From Jeotgalibacillus proteolyticus (lineage in GTDB: Bacteria; Bacillota; Bacilli; Bacillales; Jeotgalibacillaceae), in the NCBI RefSeq assembly GCF_002926065.1, contig NZ_PREZ01000001.1:620001-684000 (forward strand): 64,000 nt of DNA. The letters are read 5' to 3'. The number at the start of each line of letters is the position of its first letter. The stretch's first letter is position 1. The notes below the pieces were generated by a model. That model saw only the letters and a program-made list of their open reading frames with translations. It ran no database searches and was not told the origin of the DNA. Made by a program: the position numbers and the translations under genes. This document shows positions 16,031 through 25,201 of the stretch, in pieces.

Positions 16031-16957
16031 ATGAAGAAGTGGGTAGCAACGGTTTCACTGGTCGCTGGAATTTCAGTATTAGCAGCATGCAATAATGATT
16101 CTGATGAGGTAATTGCATCAACCTCCGCCGGTGACATAACAAAAGATGAATTTTATCAGGAAATGAAAAGCAGTGTGGGTGAGCAGGCACTGCAAATGAT
16201 GGTGCTAAAGCAAGTTCTTCAGGAGGAATATCCTGTATCTGAGGAAGAAATAGATGAAGAAATCGAAAGCATGAAAGAACAGTACGGTGGAGAAGAGCAA
16301 TTTAATGCAATCATCGCGCAGCAAGGATATTCAGAAGAATCCTTCCGGGAAACACTTGTTTTAAACAGATTGCAGGAAAATGCACTTGTAGCAGATGTTG
16401 AAGTAACTGAAGAAGAAGTTCAGGCAGAATATGACCAAAGAAAAAAAGAAGTAAATGCCCGTCATATTTTAGTTGAAGATGAAGCGACAGCCTTAGAGGT
16501 CAAACAACTGCTCGAGGACGGCGGAGATTTTGGGGAGCTTGCCAAAGAGTATTCTATTGAGCCGGCTGCACAGGAATCGGGTGGAGACCTTGGATTCTTT
16601 GGTCCTGGCCAAATGGATCCTGCGTTTGAAGAGGCAGCGTTTAGCCTGGAAGAAAATGAAATCAGCGACCCTGTAGAATCAAGCTTTGGCTTTCATATTA
16701 TAGAAGTACTTGAAACCCAGGAAGTCGAAACAGGCAGCCTTGATGAAATGCGTGATCAAATTGAGCACGAGATAAAACTAAGCAAAGCTGACCAAGCCCA
16801 ACTTACCGGTATTATTCAGGAGCTTCTTCGCGACGCTGATATTGATATCAAGGATGAAGATTTATCTTCAAGCTTCGATGCATTGCTCGCAGAGCCACAG
16901 GAAATGCCTATAGAAGAAACACCTGTTGAAGAAGAACAGGAAACAGATGAAGAATAA
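16031..16957 (+). CDS. prsA: Foldase lipoprotein PrsA (parvulin)
   Basis: Extracytoplasmic peptidyl-prolyl isomerase and chaperone for secreted proteins. A lipoprotein signal with lipobox VLAAC puts the lipidated cysteine at residue 20. Residues about 135-230 form the parvulin domain (ARHILVEDEATALEVKQLL, SGGDLGFFGPGQMDPAFEEA, FGFHIIEV). N- and C-terminal helical chaperone regions flank it; the tail from about 285 is strongly acidic (EEQETDEE). 308 residues is near the B. subtilis size (292). Hpr, encoded upstream, controls secreted proteases that PrsA helps fold. Confidence 0.94.
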   Translation: MKKWVATVSLVAGISVLAACNNDSDEVIASTSAGDITKDEFYQEMKSSVGEQALQMMVLKQVLQEEYPVSEEEIDEEIESMKEQYGGEEQFNAIIAQQGYSEESFRETLVLNRLQENALVADVEVTEEEVQAEYDQRKKEVNARHILVEDEATALEVKQLLEDGGDFGELAKEYSIEPAAQESGGDLGFFGPGQMDPAFEEAAFSLEENEISDPVESSFGFHIIEVLETQEVETGSLDEMRDQIEHEIKLSKADQAQLTGIIQELLRDADIDIKDEDLSSSFDALLAEPQEMPIEETPVEEEQETDEE

Positions 16958-16973
16958 AAGAACTTGATCTAAA

Positions 16974-17030
16974 TTAAAAAGGCTGTACTGCTTATGACAC
17001 ATGTCATTTTACAGTACAGCCTTTTTTCAT
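16974..17030. terminator. Bidirectional terminator between prsA and yhaL
   Basis: AAAAAGGCTGTACTG ... CAGTACAGCCTTTTT, a 15-bp perfect outer stem with a loop that contains an inner ATGACA/TGTCAT pairing. Confidence 0.92.
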
Positions 17031-17041
17031 AAGCTAAAAAA

Positions 17042-17224
17042 TTAATCTTCCTCCCGGAAAGCCAATCTTTTTTGTTTTTCTTTTATCATCCTGTTAATAT
17101 ACGTTTTTCCATGCTCTTCAATCCACTCTTTTTCCACTTTCCGTTCAACATAAGCTGCCCGAATTGCCATTACTGCACTTATGGCAATTCCACCAATTGT
17201 AAGATCAATCCATAATGGGAACAT
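17042..17224 (-). CDS. yhaL: Sporulation protein YhaL
   Basis: 60 residues: one N-terminal helix (MFPLWIDLTIGGIAISAVMA) followed by a charged tail with EKEWIEEHGKTYINRM and a lysine-rich end, the form of the YhaL sporulation family. Convergent to prsA as in B. subtilis. An AGGAGGAAG site precedes the ATG. Precise role in sporulation unknown. Confidence 0.85.
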   Translation of the reverse strand: MFPLWIDLTIGGIAISAVMAIRAAYVERKVEKEWIEEHGKTYINRMIKEKQKRLAFREED

Positions 17225-17316
17225 TACTCTTCCTCCTATTCAACAACTGAATCTAAGTCAATTGTTTAAGTGGTTATGGACAGCCTATGCAGGCAGCTTT
17301 GAAAAAATGAGTGAGA

Positions 17317-18270
17317 TTATTCATTTTCTTCCTCATACATTTGAGGCTTATAGAATGAACGGTTTTCAAGTGCGAATACCCGCTCTGTAAATTCACCCGG
17401 TTTTGTACGATTAATCACACGGTCCATCATATTCATTTTTGCATCGAGATTATCAATATAATGTAAAATTTCAGCTTCTCTAAGCATCGGAGGTTTTGGA
17501 GAGCCCCACTCAGCTTTGCCGTGGTGTGATAAGACCATATGCTGAAGCATAAGCACCTCTTCCCCTTCAATTTCAAGCTCTTTTGCAGCCTGACCGATTT
17601 CATTCACCATTAAGGAAATATGTCCCAAAAGATTCCCTTCAAGCGTATACGAAGCAGAAACCGCTCCTGAAAGCTCTTCTACTTTCCCCATGTCGTGAAG
17701 AATGATCCCTGCATATAAAAGATCTTTATTTAATGAAGGATATAACGCTGTCAGCGATTTTGCTATATGAAGCATTGATAAAACATGAAATGCAAGTCCC
17801 GAAACAAACTCATGGTGGTTTTTAGTTGCGGCCGGAAATTCCAAAAATTCCTTTTGGTGCTTCTTCACAAGATGTCGTGTAAGGCGTTGAATTGTTGGGT
17901 TTTTCATTTCAAAAATATACTGGGTTAACTGATCCATCATTTCTTCCTTCGGTACTGGCGCTGTCTCTAAAAACTCACCGATCGATACGCCGTCTGCAGG
18001 AGTTGCAGGTCTTATCTGTCTAAGTCTCAGTTGGTTTTTCCCTCTATAGTTATGAATTTCTCCGGCTACTTTTACAATCGATTGAGCCTGATATTTTTTT
18101 TCATCCTCATCTCCTGCATCCCAAAGCTTAGCTTCAATATCACCGCTTCGATCCTGAAAAATCAATGTTAAAAAAGGCTTTCCGGTCGTTGTGACCCCTT
18201 TTGTCGATTGTTTAATTAATAGATATTGCTCTACGGGGTCCCCCGCTTTTAAAAAAGTAATTCCTTTCAT
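17317..18270 (-). CDS. yhaM: 3'-5' exoribonuclease YhaM
   Basis: Cytosolic exoribonuclease for short single-stranded RNA. The N-terminal OB-fold (about 10-90) is followed by a metal-dependent HD domain with the histidine-aspartate pair in [14 protein letters not shown] (about 190-203) and further histidines in HISLMVNE and [10 protein letters not shown]. 317 residues against 314 in B. subtilis. The gene lies next to yhaL and ends in an acidic tail. A ribosome site GGGAGCTGGAAG precedes the ATG. Confidence 0.92.
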   Translation of the reverse strand: MKGITFLKAGDPVEQYLLIKQSTKGVTTTGKPFLTLIFQDRSGDIEAKLWDAGDEDEKKYQAQSIVKVAGEIHNYRGKNQLRLRQIRPATPADGVSIGEFLETAPVPKEEMMDQLTQYIFEMKNPTIQRLTRHLVKKHQKEFLEFPAATKNHHEFVSGLAFHVLSMLHIAKSLTALYPSLNKDLLYAGIILHDMGKVEELSGAVSASYTLEGNLLGHISLMVNEIGQAAKELEIEGEEVLMLQHMVLSHHGKAEWGSPKPPMLREAEILHYIDNLDAKMNMMDRVINRTKPGEFTERVFALENRSFYKPQMYEEENE

Positions 18271-18306
18271 TTGCTTCCAGCTCCCTTCAAATATTCCTTC
18301 TATTCA

Positions 18307-19512
18307 TTAAGCTGCTTCAGCTCTTTTTTTCTTTTGTTGTATCCATAACTTTGTAGAAATTAGGCCAATAATCATAATAAAAGCCCCAAACAAATATGGA
18401 ATATGAATATTTACATTAAATAAGAAGCCGGCTAGAATCGGCCCAGCCACATTTCCCAGGCTTAAAAAGGAATTATTTAATCCCATGATCATTCCCTGTC
18501 TTGGTCCGGCAAGCTTTGAAATTAATGAATTTAACGATGGTCTTAATAACGAATTTCCGATAAAGAAAACTCCGGTTGTTATAATAATCATACTAAATGT
18601 TTCGGCCAGTGTCATAAGAATAAAGCCAGCTGCACTGATAATTAATGAAATCGTTACAACCTTTTCTTCGCCAAACCTCCTCGTCATCCTTCCTACGCCA
18701 ACACCCTGTACAAGCGTTCCGACAATTCCGACACACAGAATGATGATTCCCACCTGCTGTGGTCCGTATCCATAACGCTCAAGCGCATAGTAGCCAAAAA
18801 TAGCCTGAAAATTAGCCAGGCCAAAGCTCATAATAAACACTAAAATTAACAGAAAACCAACCGGACTTACAAGAGCCTCTTTTATTCTGCTATACTGCGT
18901 TTGCTTTGGTCCATCCTCTATGAGTGCTCTTTTTTCCTTCGGCAAGGATTCCGGCAAAACGAATACAGATACGATAGCTGCCACTGATGCCGCAATACCC
19001 GCCATTATGAAAGGATAAGATAGATTGTATTCTGCAAGCCAGCCTCCAATGCCAGGGCCCACGACAATGCCTAAGCCCATAGCCGCTCCAAGAATACCCA
19101 TCCCCTGCCCTCTGCTTTTTTCGTCGGTTACATCTGATACATAAGCCATGGCAGTCGGCATTAATGCCGAACCGAAAATCCCTGCAAGTATCCTTGAGAT
19201 AAAAAGCATCCAAAGACCGGTCGCAAAAGCAAAAATAAATTCTGCAGCAGCAAAACCCGCTAATCCTATTGTGATTAGAGGCTTGCGGCCGATTTTATCA
19301 GAAAGCCTGCCCCAAACCGGTGCAAACAAAAATTGCATAAGAGCAAATACCGCTACTAAAAAGCCCAATGTCTGAGCATCCGCATTAAACATTTCTACGT
19401 AAAATGGCAAAATAGGAATCACCAAACCGATTCCTACCATAACGATAAATAAATTAAAGCTTAAAAGAAATAGAGGCCCTCTATTTTTTTGGCCTTTATA
19501 TTCAGTTTTCAT
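18307..19512 (-). CDS. MFS multidrug efflux transporter, Bmr/Blt/NorA type
   Basis: 401 residues with about twelve membrane helices. The MFS motif A is visible in GRLSDKIGRKPL (about 72-83) and antiporter motif C in GLGIVVGPGIGGWLAE (about 147-162), which marks drug:proton antiporters. Close to the Bmr/Blt/NorA group in length and sequence style; TetA-like tetracycline specificity cannot be excluded. A possible MerR-type promoter stands upstream. It interrupts the yhaM-to-yhaQ stretch seen in B. subtilis, so may be an insertion. Confidence 0.82.
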   Translation of the reverse strand: MKTEYKGQKNRGPLFLLSFNLFIVMVGIGLVIPILPFYVEMFNADAQTLGFLVAVFALMQFLFAPVWGRLSDKIGRKPLITIGLAGFAAAEFIFAFATGLWMLFISRILAGIFGSALMPTAMAYVSDVTDEKSRGQGMGILGAAMGLGIVVGPGIGGWLAEYNLSYPFIMAGIAASVAAIVSVFVLPESLPKEKRALIEDGPKQTQYSRIKEALVSPVGFLLILVFIMSFGLANFQAIFGYYALERYGYGPQQVGIIILCVGIVGTLVQGVGVGRMTRRFGEEKVVTISLIISAAGFILMTLAETFSMIIITTGVFFIGNSLLRPSLNSLISKLAGPRQGMIMGLNNSFLSLGNVAGPILAGFLFNVNIHIPYLFGAFIMIIGLISTKLWIQQKKKRAEAA

Positions 19513-19574
19513 ATTTCCAATCCTTTCTACTTACCTGCCGATTAAGCAGCCAGACGATTTCAGTCTTCCTGAAA

Positions 19575-19655
19575 ATGCTACAAGTAAAAACCTTCAACGT
19601 CAAAGGAACATGCGTTCCGTTTCAATTGTACCAGAAGCTGGTCTGCTTTCGTAAA
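19575..19655 (-). promoter_or_regulatory. Two candidate promoters of the MFS gene, one with a MerR-type 19-bp spacer
   Basis: On the minus strand TTTACG (19655-19650) and TACAAT (19630-19625) are separated by 19 bases containing the inverted repeat ACCAG-ctt-CTGGT (19642-19630). A second set TTGACG (19603-19598) and TAGCAT (19580-19575) has a 17-base spacer and overlaps the partial palindrome CCTTTGACGTTGAAGG. An over-long spacer with a dyad is typical of MerR-activated drug-efflux promoters such as bmr and blt. Confidence 0.45.
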
Positions 19656-19684
19656 AAAATCAACCACTAAGGTTGATTTTTTAC
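19655..19684 (-). terminator. Terminator of the NatAB-like operon
   Basis: AAAATCAACC-ttagt-GGTTGATTTT followed on the minus strand by TTT; it begins within the last codons of the permease gene. Confidence 0.85.
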
Positions 19685-20949
19685 CTTTTCTTAGATAGCA
19701 TTAACGCTTTTTTTAAATCTTTAAACGAGGAGGCATTCCCATACATTAGTACTCCCCCACGGTACACCTTTGCCCCAAACCACCCAATGATAATAATCGC
19801 TGCCAGCGTGAGAAAAATGGCAGTTAACGGCTCCCATAGAGGCACATTAAGCATTCCTACCCGTGTGAACATAACTAACGGGCTAAAGAAAGGAATAAAC
19901 GATGTAAAGGTAATTAAGCTTCCTTCCGGGTTAGCAAGCCCATAAAAAGCGAGCATTGCAGCTGCTACAATAAGTAAATTCAATGGCATGATCATTTGCT
20001 GTACATCCTCAGAACGGCTTACTAATGAACCGAGAAACGCTGCCATTGTCGCATAAAGAAAGTATCCCAACAGGAAAAAGACAATTCCAAAGATAAGTGT
20101 TTGGATACTCCCTGTTGAAAACGAAAAAAATTGATAAATTCCGCTGTTCTGGGTTTCACCGCTTATATTAATAGATGCAAAGGCAACAAGCGCCCATAAC
20201 AACAGTTGGGTAAGTCCAAGCAGACCAACACCAAGTATCTTTGCAAAAATCTGTTGAAATGGAGGTACGCTTGAAATTAATATTTCCATTACCCTGGATG
20301 ATTTTTCAGTTGCGACTTCTGTTGCAATCATCATGGAGTAAATAAGAACGGACATGTAGATGACAAAAATCATGATATAAACAAGTCCTCTTGCTTCATT
20401 AAGATCTTCCTGTGATTTTGAACTCTCGGAAAAAGAGGAGTGTTCAAAGGCAACAGGCATGTTTAAAGTAGCAAGCTCATCGGCACTTAAATTCAGTCTG
20501 GAGGCTGCAAGATTTGATTGAATGGTTTGCAGTGTCGTCTGCAGATCCGAAGACAAATCACTTTGGATAAGAGAATCGGAAAGATAATTAGCATCAATTT
20601 TCCCGCTCTCGCGCAAGGAGAGGGTTAGCAGTGCATCATAGCTTCCATCTGCAGCCTGCTCCTCAAGCTCTGAAAGATCTGCATCACTTTGAACAATGGT
20701 AATATCCTCATTCACGAAGCCAATCTGGCGCTCAAGAGCCTGAGCAATGCTTCCCTCTTCATCATAAACAGCAATTGTCCACTCCTGATTTTGGTTTCCT
20801 CCAAATGCTGATCCGGCAAAGCTTGAAATGGCTTGAAAGTTCGTTCCAAGAATAATGGCTAATGAGAATAATAATGTCGTAATGATAAAGGATTTAGATT
20901 TAAGTTTTTCCTTATACGTTTTTGCCAGCATTAAACTGAATTTATTCAA
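19681..20949 (-). CDS. yhaP: ABC-2 permease, NatB/YhaP type
   Basis: Membrane subunit of an exporter. One N-terminal helix (about 20-40), a large outside domain (about 45-165), then about five or six helices, the NatB layout. Family proteins start MNKF; that reading is obtained by starting at TTG 20949, which overlaps the stop of the ATPase gene by eight bases. A longer frame to 20982 would overlap by 41 bases and is less likely. Sodium export is the role of NatAB in B. subtilis; YhaQP specificity is unknown. Confidence 0.8.
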   Translation of the reverse strand: MNKFSLMLAKTYKEKLKSKSFIITTLLFSLAIILGTNFQAISSFAGSAFGGNQNQEWTIAVYDEEGSIAQALERQIGFVNEDITIVQSDADLSELEEQAADGSYDALLTLSLRESGKIDANYLSDSLIQSDLSSDLQTTLQTIQSNLAASRLNLSADELATLNMPVAFEHSSFSESSKSQEDLNEARGLVYIMIFVIYMSVLIYSMMIATEVATEKSSRVMEILISSVPPFQQIFAKILGVGLLGLTQLLLWALVAFASINISGETQNSGIYQFFSFSTGSIQTLIFGIVFFLLGYFLYATMAAFLGSLVSRSEDVQQMIMPLNLLIVAAAMLAFYGLANPEGSLITFTSFIPFFSPLVMFTRVGMLNVPLWEPLTAIFLTLAAIIIIGWFGAKVYRGGVLMYGNASSFKDLKKALMLSKKR

Positions 20950-21841
20950 AGGAAGCACCAACTTTCTCGATGAAAATATCATTTAATGCCGGTTCCTCTA
21001 AGGAGAATTGCCGAATAAATCCTTTTCCGTAGATTTCCTTTAAAATAAACTGGGAAACCTCTTCATTTTCAATCTGGAGCTTTACACCATCCAACCGCTT
21101 TTTCAGCTTCACGACGCCTGGGAAATCAGAAAGATAGGTTAGATCCTGATCGGAATCAATTAGCAGATTCTTTTTGCCGAAGGACCTTTTAATGTTACGG
21201 ATTTCACCATGCAAAACAGGGCTACCTTTATGGATGATGCATACATTCTCACAAAGCTCTTCCACATGCTCCATACGGTGGCTTGAAAAAATAATAGTAG
21301 CACCTTTTTGGTGTATGTCATGAACTGCTTCTTTTAAAAGCTCTACATTAACCGGATCAAGTCCACTGAAGGGCTCGTCCAATATAATAAGTGAAGGTTT
21401 ATGTACTATTGATGCTATAAATTGAATTTTTTGCTGATTTCCTTTAGAGAGCTCTTCCACACGTTTGTTTTTATAGTCCGGCACCTTAAAACGCTCCAGC
21501 CAGTAAACAAGTTCTTTTTCTGCTTCTTTTTTACCCATTCCTCTTAATCTGGCTAAATAGACGATTTGATCTTTTACCTTCATTTTCGGATAAAGCCCGC
21601 GCTCTTCCGGCAGGTAGCCGACCTGTTGACTGCTTTCATAGCCAATAGGCTGGTTATTCCATGTGATAACACCAGCTGATGCATCAATTAAACCGAGCAT
21701 CATGCGAAATGTAGTTGTTTTTCCTGCCCCATTCGCACCTAGAAAGCCAAACATGGTGTTTTCAGGAATTGTAAGTGAAAGATCGTTGACAGCCCGCTGC
21801 TCACCAAATTTTTTTGTTACATTCTTTATCTCTAAGCTCAT
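20942..21841 (-). CDS. yhaQ: ABC transporter ATP-binding protein, NatA/YhaQ type
   Basis: ATPase with Walker A GANGAGKTTT (about 37-46), signature LSKGNQQKIQF (about 135), Walker B LIILDEPFSGLDP (about 155-167) and SSHRMEHVE. C-terminal part matches the NatA extension (DUF4162). The ATG at 21841 has AAAGGAGTGGAAGGG before it; the frame extends to 21910 without a ribosome site. Coupled to the permease gene downstream. 299 residues, as in YhaQ. Confidence 0.9.
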   Translation of the reverse strand: MSLEIKNVTKKFGEQRAVNDLSLTIPENTMFGFLGANGAGKTTTFRMMLGLIDASAGVITWNNQPIGYESSQQVGYLPEERGLYPKMKVKDQIVYLARLRGMGKKEAEKELVYWLERFKVPDYKNKRVEELSKGNQQKIQFIASIVHKPSLIILDEPFSGLDPVNVELLKEAVHDIHQKGATIIFSSHRMEHVEELCENVCIIHKGSPVLHGEIRNIKRSFGKKNLLIDSDQDLTYLSDFPGVVKLKKRLDGVKLQIENEEVSQFILKEIYGKGFIRQFSLEEPALNDIFIEKVGASFE

Positions 21842-21985
21842 CCCTTCCACTCCTTTACTCTTTATTCTATACGAATGGAGAGTGAAAATGTTTCTGTTTT
21901 TTGTTTCCAAATTTTTTCTTTACTTAAAGAATGAAACTATGCAAAAATAGCTATGAATGCAGGTATTACAAAGGGGGCTTCAGAG

Positions 21986-22171
21986 ATGGATATTTATAAA
22001 ATAACGGCTTTTGACCAACAGGGACAATTACTTTTTGAAGACTCATTCAGCGCAGCAAAAGATGAAGAAGCAAAGGAAATTGGCAAACAAAAACTTGAGG
22101 AACATGGTTTATTAGACCAAACTCACCGCTTAGTTTCACCAAGAGGAAAGCTGCTGCTCTTTCATTCCTAA
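21986..22171 (+). CDS. YhzD-like small protein
   Basis: 61 residues; soluble, with ITAFDQQGQLLFEDSF at the start and RLVSPRGKLLLFHS at the end, as in the YhzD family of Bacillus. AAAGGGGG precedes the ATG by about nine bases; upstream in-frame codons to 21953 lack such a site. It lies divergent from yhaQP. Function unknown. Confidence 0.7.
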   Translation: MDIYKITAFDQQGQLLFEDSFSAAKDEEAKEIGKQKLEEHGLLDQTHRLVSPRGKLLLFHS

Positions 22172-22179
22172 CCAGCGGC

Positions 22180-22223
22180 TCAAGAAAAAGCTGACGAGAA
22201 TCTCTCGCCAGCTTTTCTTATTT
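22180..22223. terminator. Bidirectional terminator
   Basis: AAGAAAAAGCTG-aCGAGA ... TCTCG-cCAGCTTTTCTT. Shared by the YhzD-like gene and the convergent yhaR, whose last codons it touches. Confidence 0.85.
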
Positions 22224-23012
22224 ACCTTTAAATTCTGGTTTTCTTTTTTCTGAAAAAGCCTTAATTCCTTCTTGATGATCTTCGGTTTGACGCATTCTCC
22301 ACTGAGATTCCTGCTCTTTTTCAAGTACTGCTTTTAATTCCTGCAGCTGGCTTGCGCGAAGAATCTGTTTTGTTTCAAGCATCGCTTTTAACGGACTGCT
22401 TAAAAAAGAAGAAACCAGTTTATTTACTTCTTCAGCTCCTCTTCCTTCGGCAACTACTTTGTCAATCAATCCAAGACCATAGGCTTCCTGACCGTTCATT
22501 ACCTCGCCCTTCCAGATCAGCTGCATCGCTTTTTGGGACCCGATTCGCTCCTTCAAGAAGAAATGTCCTCCTCCATCCGGTACAAGACCTATCCCGATGA
22601 AATTCATGGCAATCTTGCTCTCTTCCTCAGCAACAATATAGTCACATGCGAGAGCTATACTTAGCCCAAGCCCTGCCGCTGCTCCATGGATTGAACAAAT
22701 CGTGATCTTATTCATACCAAATAGGGTGGAGGAAAGCTCAGAAATCAATATCATGAATTCCTCAAATTGCTCATGCCCGTCTATGGTCAGCATCGCTTTA
22801 ATGTCTCCACCGGAGGAAAACCCTCTGCCTTCCCCCTGTAATACAACCAGCTGAATTTCTGAATCCCTGTTTAGTTCTTTTAAAACACCAATCAGCTCTT
22901 CCATCATTTCCTTTTGTAAAGCATTCAGGCTCTCAGGCCGGTTAAGCAGAATTTTTGCCACCGAACCCTCTATGGATACATTAATTGAATTATAATCAGT
23001 TCGAACTGTCAT
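22218..23012 (-). CDS. yhaR: Enoyl-CoA hydratase/isomerase family protein YhaR
   Basis: Crotonase-fold protein (264 residues). The CoA-binding and oxyanion segments are visible in GRGFSSGGDIKAML (about 61-74) and IHGAAAGLGLSIALACDYI (about 97-115); the two catalytic glutamates of classical hydratases are not both evident, so it may act as an isomerase or on another acyl-CoA. AGGAGGATG is spaced correctly for the ATG at 23012 rather than the longer frame to 23048. A dyad lies just upstream at 23032. Confidence 0.82.
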   Translation of the reverse strand: MTVRTDYNSINVSIEGSVAKILLNRPESLNALQKEMMEELIGVLKELNRDSEIQLVVLQGEGRGFSSGGDIKAMLTIDGHEQFEEFMILISELSSTLFGMNKITICSIHGAAAGLGLSIALACDYIVAEEESKIAMNFIGIGLVPDGGGHFFLKERIGSQKAMQLIWKGEVMNGQEAYGLGLIDKVVAEGRGAEEVNKLVSSFLSSPLKAMLETKQILRASQLQELKAVLEKEQESQWRMRQTEDHQEGIKAFSEKRKPEFKGK

Positions 23013-23031
23013 CTTTCCATCCTCCTTTATA

Positions 23032-23049
23032 AATGAATCGTTATTCATT
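23032..23049. promoter_or_regulatory. Inverted repeat upstream of yhaR, candidate operator
   Basis: AATGAAT-cgtt-ATTCATT, a perfect 7-bp dyad 20 bases ahead of the yhaR start. Similar in composition to fatty-acid-degradation repressor sites, but the half-site spacing differs from the FadR consensus of B. subtilis. Confidence 0.4.
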
Positions 23050-23116
23050 AATTCGAGATGGCCTATACAAATTCCTCTAATTATTTTTAATTCTTATTGT
23101 ATTATGTCCCTGTTCG

Positions 23117-24634
23117 TCAAACGCCTGCTTCAGCCTTACGGTTAAAGATTGCTTCAAGATGAGCTAATTTTTTCTGAGTGTAGTCAATAAAACCTTCATT
23201 ATAGGATTTAGGATCCTTCGGGTTGGCAAAATGTGTGATTTTACCTGTAGCAGGATCAATGAACTTGCTTGCCGCTCCACAGCCAAGCCCCACAATCGTT
23301 TGAACTTCTTCCATAATGATAATGTTGTACAGACTTTCTTCACCTGGCTTTGCGTACCCAACGTTTTCAAGATTACCAAGAATATTCTTTTGGCGATATA
23401 AATAATAAGGAACATACCCATTATCTTTATTCCACTTTTGAGCGAGATCCATCATATTTTCAACCTCTGTACGGTCTGCTACCTTATATTTTTCCCTGTT
23501 TAAGGTCATTTCTGATGCGCGCTTAAATGATAGGGTATGAACGGTTACAGATTCAGGCATTAATTTTTCAGTTTCATTTAGTGAGTGCTCAAGCTCCGCA
23601 ACACCTTCATTTGGCAGACCGATAATTAGATCCATATTGATATTATTCATTCCATGCTTTCTGGAGAGGTGGAATTTATCAATCGTTTCCTGCACTGTAT
23701 GATGGCGGCCTATCGCTTTTAGCGTTTCGTCAGTATAGGATTGGGGGTTAATTGATATTCTGTCGATATTCCATTTTTTAAGCACCTCAAGCTTGTCAGG
23801 AAAAATGGTATCAGGACGCCCCGCTTCAACCGTGACTTCTCTTACATTTTTCACATCAGGAAATGAGCGGTACATTTCTTCATATAGTGCATCCATTTCT
23901 TCAGCAGAAATTGCCGTAGGGGTTCCGCCGCCAAAATAAATCGTTGTAATTTTGACTCCATTCTCCTTTAGCCAGCGGCCGGTCTCCTGAATTTCATAGT
24001 GAAGGCCTGCGAGAAAAGATGAAACCTTCCCGAGCTTCCCTTGAATTGCAAAGGCAGGGAATGTACAATACGCACATTTAGTTGGACAAAATGGAATACC
24101 GATATAGATGCTGACCCCATCCTGCAGCTCGTAAAGGTCGGGTATCATCTTCAGCTGTCTTTCAACGATCTGCTCCATTAAATCAATTTTCTCATCCGTA
24201 ATTAAATACTGTTCCTTAAGATGCCTTCTAGTCTCAGAAAGCGGAGCATCCTTCATACGCTGTTTATGCATCAGCTTTGTTGGGCGTATTCCCGTTAGGA
24301 CGCCCCACTTTTGAGTCATTCCGGTCAGCTGCTGAAGAATAGAAAGAAATACATGTGAAACAACATTTTTATTTTGCTTAAAGCTTTCTTTTTCGGTTTC
24401 TTTTACTATATAGTTGGTTTTTCGTTCAGCAGTCAAACTGTGCTCTTTAGCTTCTGCAAAAGCAATTATACGATCCTGATTAATTTGAACAGTTATGTCA
24501 ATCTCAAGTGCGTCCGAATTAAGGTCAGCCTCTTCGCTGACTTTAAGTGTTGAATCCTCAAAAAATAAATCCGCAATAAGCTGCAGGTTTCGTTCATACC
24601 GCTTATCATTGAGGCCTTTGATTAATATATTCAT
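23117..24634 (-). CDS. hemZ: Radical SAM coproporphyrinogen dehydrogenase-like protein HemZ
   Basis: 505-residue radical SAM protein of the oxygen-independent coproporphyrinogen oxidase family. The CX3CX2C cluster motif is in FCPTKCAYCTFPAF (about 175-188), followed by YFGGGTPTA and INPQSY. The N-terminal 150 residues form the extra domain typical of HemZ. The ATG at 24634 is preferred to the GTG at 24643 on ribosome-site spacing (AAAGGTG). In B. subtilis HemZ is the anaerobic counterpart of aerobic oxidases; whether it makes heme or another tetrapyrrole step remains debated. Confidence 0.88.
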   Translation of the reverse strand: MNILIKGLNDKRYERNLQLIADLFFEDSTLKVSEEADLNSDALEIDITVQINQDRIIAFAEAKEHSLTAERKTNYIVKETEKESFKQNKNVVSHVFLSILQQLTGMTQKWGVLTGIRPTKLMHKQRMKDAPLSETRRHLKEQYLITDEKIDLMEQIVERQLKMIPDLYELQDGVSIYIGIPFCPTKCAYCTFPAFAIQGKLGKVSSFLAGLHYEIQETGRWLKENGVKITTIYFGGGTPTAISAEEMDALYEEMYRSFPDVKNVREVTVEAGRPDTIFPDKLEVLKKWNIDRISINPQSYTDETLKAIGRHHTVQETIDKFHLSRKHGMNNINMDLIIGLPNEGVAELEHSLNETEKLMPESVTVHTLSFKRASEMTLNREKYKVADRTEVENMMDLAQKWNKDNGYVPYYLYRQKNILGNLENVGYAKPGEESLYNIIIMEEVQTIVGLGCGAASKFIDPATGKITHFANPKDPKSYNEGFIDYTQKKLAHLEAIFNRKAEAGV

Positions 24635-24720
24635 TTCCCTCACCTTTCTGGGCTTTCGCTTGTTTTAGTGTACAAACCTTTTTTAGCCAGGTCAACAAAA
24701 GCGGGGTTAAATTTCGCATA

Positions 24721-24752
24721 AAAAAGCCCGCCTCATAAATGAGGACGGGCAA
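24721..24752 (-). terminator. yheA terminator
   Basis: On the minus strand GCCCGtCCTCAT-tt-ATGAGGCGGGC followed by TTTTTT. Confidence 0.9.
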
Positions 24753-24758
24753 TTCTTA

Positions 24759-25121
24759 CTATTGAGTCGGACCTTCCATTGAGCCATATAGCTCTTCCAA
24801 TGGCTTCATGATTACTTTGTTCAGCTCCTGAATTAATAAACTCATGCGCTGCTCTGACTCCATAAGCTTTGAGATAAGCTCATGCTGCTGAACCAGCTGG
24901 GCTGTTTTCTGTGCCTGTTCAATTTCAGCTTCGGTAATTTCTTCACCATTCATTTGTTTTTGCTGAAGTCCCAATTGAATGTCTCTGAAGTTTTCGAAGA
25001 TTCCTCTAGCCGATTCGTCACTGTTTACCGCATCGTACATCGATTGCAGCTGAGTGAATTCTTCGCTTTGTCGGATTGCTCTTTCTAATTCATTTGCATG
25101 ATCGTACAGATTTACTGACAA
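24759..25121 (-). CDS. yheA: YlbF/YmcA-family protein YheA
   Basis: 120-residue all-helical protein with heptad-like charge patterns (LERAIRQSEEFTQLQSMYDA and ISKLMESEQRMSLLIQELNK). The family includes YlbF and YmcA, which with YaaT act on RNase Y and on entry to biofilm and sporulation; YheA has no assigned role. Follows yheB by 80 bp and is probably co-transcribed. Coupled to its own terminator. Confidence 0.85.
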   Translation of the reverse strand: MSVNLYDHANELERAIRQSEEFTQLQSMYDAVNSDESARGIFENFRDIQLGLQQKQMNGEEITEAEIEQAQKTAQLVQQHELISKLMESEQRMSLLIQELNKVIMKPLEELYGSMEGPTQ

Positions 25122-25201
25122 TCAAAAAACCTCCTTTTTTTCACATATAACCTCTTCCCTTAATAACAGAGAGTTAAACGTGATTCCTTAATCAGATTGC
25201 T

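Noticed and set aside
23032-23049. FadR operator of the B. subtilis type
   Set aside because: The spacer between TGAAT and ATTCA is four bases, not eight as in the FadR consensus.
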